From: an uncultured bacterium
GTDB taxonomy: Bacteria; Actinomycetota; Coriobacteriia; Coriobacteriales; Coriobacteriaceae
Reading direction: 5' to 3'
Assembly: GCA_905215445.1 (NCBI GenBank)
Contig: CAJMPZ010000049.1
Coordinates: forward strand, 1 to 16,071
Length of the DNA: 16,071 bases
In this document: piece after piece, positions 14,501 to 16,071 of the stretch
How the letters are laid out: every line of letters starts with the position of its first letter
Numbering within the stretch: the first letter of the stretch is position 1
Program-made: the position numbers and the translations under genes
Notes under the pieces: generated by a model
What the model saw: the letters and a program-made list of their open reading frames with translations, nothing else
What the model was told of the DNA's origin: nothing
Database searches by the model: none

Positions 14501-14784
14501 TGTGCCTTGCCATCGATGCTCGCACGCCGGTCGACGAGCGCTCGGTGGAAAGTGGCCTGGGAATCTTCGAAGAGCTTGGCTTCTGTCGCGTTTCGGGGTT
14601 TGACGACACCCGTCGCATCGCGATGGCCGAAAACCCCGGCCGTGTGCAATTGAGCAGGTCAATTCGCTATTTGGAGGGCTTGCGTTCGCGCATGGAGTTC
14701 TCGGCTTTCCGGAGTTGGGCGCTCGATTCGTGCGCTTCTGATATGCTAGCCAAAGTTAACCGCCCGATCGTACCGCGGGCCTAG
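11497..14784 (+). CDS. recJ: RecJ exonuclease fused to SF2 (RecQ-like) helicase
   Basis: A 1095-aa two-part DNA repair protein. The N-terminal half is RecJ, a 5'-3' single-strand DNA exonuclease: DFDVDG (91-96, motif I), VTVDNG, DHH (172-174), AGAGVALKL, PRLNAAGRM, and the DHHA1 motif GGHAG (418-422), then an OB-like region to about 590. The C-terminal half is a complete helicase core: Gln629 (motif 0/Q-motif position), Walker A GTGRGKS (647-653), DEAH (752-755), TATAT, AFGEGVNLPDIRH, and SGRAGRDG (931-938). No RecQ zinc-binding cysteine set is visible after it. A fusion would couple unwinding to end resection, as RecQ and RecJ do separately in the RecF pathway. I start at ATG 11497 (GGGGGTGGG upstream); a GTG at 11452 is an alternative with 15 more residues. 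rel follows after 15 bp. Confidence 0.93.
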   Translation: MSSLKTTHRWAVAQQNPELEKELSAGLGIPGLVARIMVAHGITSIEEGQLFLTPSLDRDWVDPLVIPGMAVVADRVERAIRSHECIAVFGDFDVDGITSTCLLTEALRSFGANVTPFIPHRFDEGYGLSRAALDRVNELAQPNLIVTVDNGIAAKEEVSYLESLGIDLVVTDHHEPSDQVPQGVPLTDPKLEDEGPSRELAGAGVALKLVQVLGERLGKPSYWRSLIEVAALGTVSDMMPLTPENRALVAEGIQQMRVTARPGYIALAALAKADLSSITADGLSFSLIPRLNAAGRMADPKLALDLLLARDPIEASALAAELEEINRQRREIEAELTRDAMAKVEETYDGGRAIVVGGEGWHEGVKGIVASRLTNRYHVPALLFSIEDGIARGSGRSVGKVNLFDAVECCSDLLIRRGGHAGAVGVTIEASKLDEFRRRLSAVLSELPAEDFEDTDEVAATVDLSELNIETIEQISRLEPFGQGNKVPLLAAEGVTMCDRAVVGKTGEHMRFVATDGAASVPAIMFRVPQIDKLINCDSAVDLVFEAVAEHWQGRVKPKLMIKDVLVRDTAASNIDDPACELRRGVQPADSGLRLESRKRETLAQLSYTELTRSLIHSFIGSNQPHRAQVEALDALADHQSVLAVMGTGRGKSLIFHVHAAREAVLRGRASIFVYPLRALVADQAYHLSSTMAALGIGVGVLTGETVEAARDDVFAGLASGRTGIVLTTPEFLSIHRDRFARSGRIGFVVIDEAHHAGLAKGGDRSAYLDMPDILKALGDPVVMAATATATAPVVAELARVLPITRTVVDETVRENLRLEDDRDLASRENRLVSIVATGEKTVIYVNSRDQSVALAKTLRKRVPDYASHIAFYNAGLTRTDRHRVEEAFRDGCLSCIVSTSAFGEGVNLPDIRHVVLYHMPFGAIEFNQMSGRAGRDGQPAVIHLLYSSRDARINERLLDCYAPERDELVTLYRALQTMWRSNRGKTGDDSFSASDIDIAQMCLAIDARTPVDERSVESGLGIFEELGFCRVSGFDDTRRIAMAENPGRVQLSRSIRYLEGLRSRMEFSAFRSWALDSCASDMLAKVNRPIVPRA

Positions 14785-14799
14785 GGGAAGGGGACCTCG

Positions 14800-16071
14800 A
14801 TGGATGCCGCAGCCCGTACCGCCCATGATTCCGCCCTCCAGCCGTTCTCGGAGATGGAGCACTATAAGCATGCCGATGAGCTGCCGCCCGAGATTATGGC
14901 GGACAGCTACGACAAGCTGGAGCGCCTGTGCCTCAAATATATGAATGAGGACGACTTTTCTAAGGTGGAGCAGGCCTATTGCTTTGCTGCCGAGAAGCAC
15001 TGCAACCAAAAGCGCCGCTCGGGTGAGATGTACATCAACCATCCCGTCGAGGTGGCCATCATTTTGGCCGATCTCAAGATGGACTGCGATGTGGTGTGCG
15101 CCGCGCTGCTGCACGATACCGTCGAGGATACCGAGACCTCGCTTGCCGATGTTTCCGGCCTGTTTGGCGATACGGTGGCCGAGCTCGTCGATGGCGTGAC
15201 CAAGCTCACCAACATCGAAGTCGACAGCATGGACGAGAAACAGGCGCTTACGCTGCGCAAGATGTTTCTCGCCATGTCCAAGGACATCCGCGTTATCATC
15301 GTCAAACTTGCCGACCGCCTGCATAACATGCGTACGCTGGCGGCCCTTCGCGAGGACCGTCGCCTGTTTAAGGCCCGCGAGACCATGGACGTGTATGCGC
15401 CCCTGGCCGACCGTCTGGGCATGAGCTCCATTAAATGGGAACTCGAGGACCTGTCCTTCTTCTACCTTGAACCCGACGCCTACCAGCGCATCGCACGCAT
15501 GGTGGCGGAGTCGCGCGAGGTCCGTGAGCGCTATCTGGCCGAGACCATCAAGACACTCACCGACGAGCTCAACCGCATTGGCCTGGAGGACTTCCAGATC
15601 AACGGCCGTTCCAAGCACTATTGGTCCATCTACCAAAAGATGAAGCGCAAGGGCAAGGAATTTTCCGAGATCTACGACCTGGTGGCACTGCGCGTCATCA
15701 CGCATTCGGTGCGCGATTGCTACTCCACGCTCGGTGCGGTGCATACGCTGTGGCACCCCATGCCCGGGCGCTTTAAAGACTATATCGCCATGCCCAAGGT
15801 CAATAACTACCAGTCGCTCCACACGACGGTTATCGGCCCCACGGCTCGTCCGCTCGAGATTCAGATTCGTACCTACGAGATGCACGAGCAGGCCGAGTAC
15901 GGTATTGCCGCCCACTGGCTCTATAAGAAGTCGGGCGGATCGTCTGCGTCTAAGACCAATGATGCCCAGCGCTTGGACGACCAGATTAACTGGCTCAAAC
16001 ATTCGCTCGATTGGGCTGCGTCTGATGAGATCACCGACGCCAAGGAATACCTGCATTCGCTGAAGGTCGAC
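14800..16071 (+). CDS. rel: RelA/SpoT family (p)ppGpp synthetase/hydrolase, N-terminal part
   Basis: Bifunctional stringent-response enzyme that makes and degrades (p)ppGpp; 424 codons are visible before the window ends, out of roughly 730-780 expected. The hydrolase half keeps its HD metal site: His81 in HPVEVAII, His105-Asp106 in LLHDTVEDT, and the RLHNMRTL segment, so hydrolysis should be active. The synthetase half shows GRSKHYWSIYQKMK, YDLVALRVI, GRFKDYIAMPK (from about 323), NYQSLHTTV, and LEIQIRT with Glu353 and Gln355. The basic KMKRKGKEF stretch fits bifunctional Rel rather than RelA-only enzymes. The TGS and ACT regulatory domains lie beyond the edge. The ATG has AGGGGAAGGGG upstream, partly overlapping the recJ stop, so the two genes are probably co-transcribed. 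Confidence 0.96.
   Translation, partial: MDAAARTAHDSALQPFSEMEHYKHADELPPEIMADSYDKLERLCLKYMNEDDFSKVEQAYCFAAEKHCNQKRRSGEMYINHPVEVAIILADLKMDCDVVCAALLHDTVEDTETSLADVSGLFGDTVAELVDGVTKLTNIEVDSMDEKQALTLRKMFLAMSKDIRVIIVKLADRLHNMRTLAALREDRRLFKARETMDVYAPLADRLGMSSIKWELEDLSFFYLEPDAYQRIARMVAESREVRERYLAETIKTLTDELNRIGLEDFQINGRSKHYWSIYQKMKRKGKEFSEIYDLVALRVITHSVRDCYSTLGAVHTLWHPMPGRFKDYIAMPKVNNYQSLHTTVIGPTARPLEIQIRTYEMHEQAEYGIAAHWLYKKSGGSSASKTNDAQRLDDQINWLKHSLDWAASDEITDAKEYLHSLKVD

Noticed and set aside
14746..16056. 436-codon minus-strand frame opposite rel
   Set aside because: Antisense of conserved Rel domains; composition typical of a shadow frame.
1..16071. CRISPR arrays, tRNA or rRNA genes, prophage or transposase genes
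   Set aside because: I saw no regular spaced repeats, no cloverleaf or rRNA-like sequence, and no integrase- or transposase-like product in the window.

Overview
This window looks like chromosomal DNA from a high-GC Gram-positive bacterium. Codon use is strongly biased to G/C in the third position, Shine-Dalgarno sites are purine-rich, and the window carries lipoprotein-type ABC binding proteins, a RecJ-helicase fusion and a long bifunctional Rel. My best guess is a gut Coriobacteriia member of the Collinsella type. That is an inference from gene style, not from a marker gene.

Layout. (1) 1-1842, minus strand: the N-terminal part of a short-chain dehydrogenase/reductase that runs off the left edge, then homoserine dehydrogenase (hom) with a clear intrinsic terminator behind it. 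(2) 2094-8393, plus strand: a complete branched-chain amino acid type (HAAT/Liv) ABC importer. It has two tandem paralogous substrate-binding lipoproteins, two permeases (livH, livM) and two ATPases (livG, livF). The genes from livH to livF are packed end to end. A strong stem-loop separates the second binding protein from livH. An 8-bp motif, GGAAACAT, is shared by the leaders of both binding-protein genes. (3) 8394-8712: a 319-bp gap without a gene, filled with palindromes: a hairpin after livF, a U-tailed terminator inside a larger inverted repeat, and a perfect 20-bp inverted repeat. (4) 8713-10191, plus strand: a translationally coupled pair, cutC and a GalT/HIT-like (DUF4931-type) gene. 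(5) 10222-11220, minus strand: a BASS-family transporter that lacks residues expected for sodium binding. (6) 11497-16071, plus strand: a RecJ exonuclease fused to an SF2 (RecQ-like) helicase, followed 15 bp later by the (p)ppGpp synthetase/hydrolase rel, which is cut by the right edge.

How the genes fit together: hom feeds the threonine/isoleucine/methionine branch and is divergent from the Liv importer, so the 1843-2093 region may coordinate synthesis and uptake of amino acids. Rel senses amino acid starvation, but its link to the importer here is only genomic proximity. The recJ-rel order resembles the recJ-apt-rel order of Firmicutes, without apt.

Most of the window is ordinary core metabolism. 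The points that deserve a second look are the RecJ-helicase fusion, the palindrome cluster at 8399-8652, the shared upstream motif of the duplicated binding proteins, and residue changes in the CutC and BASS proteins. I saw no tRNA, rRNA, CRISPR array, insertion sequence or phage gene.
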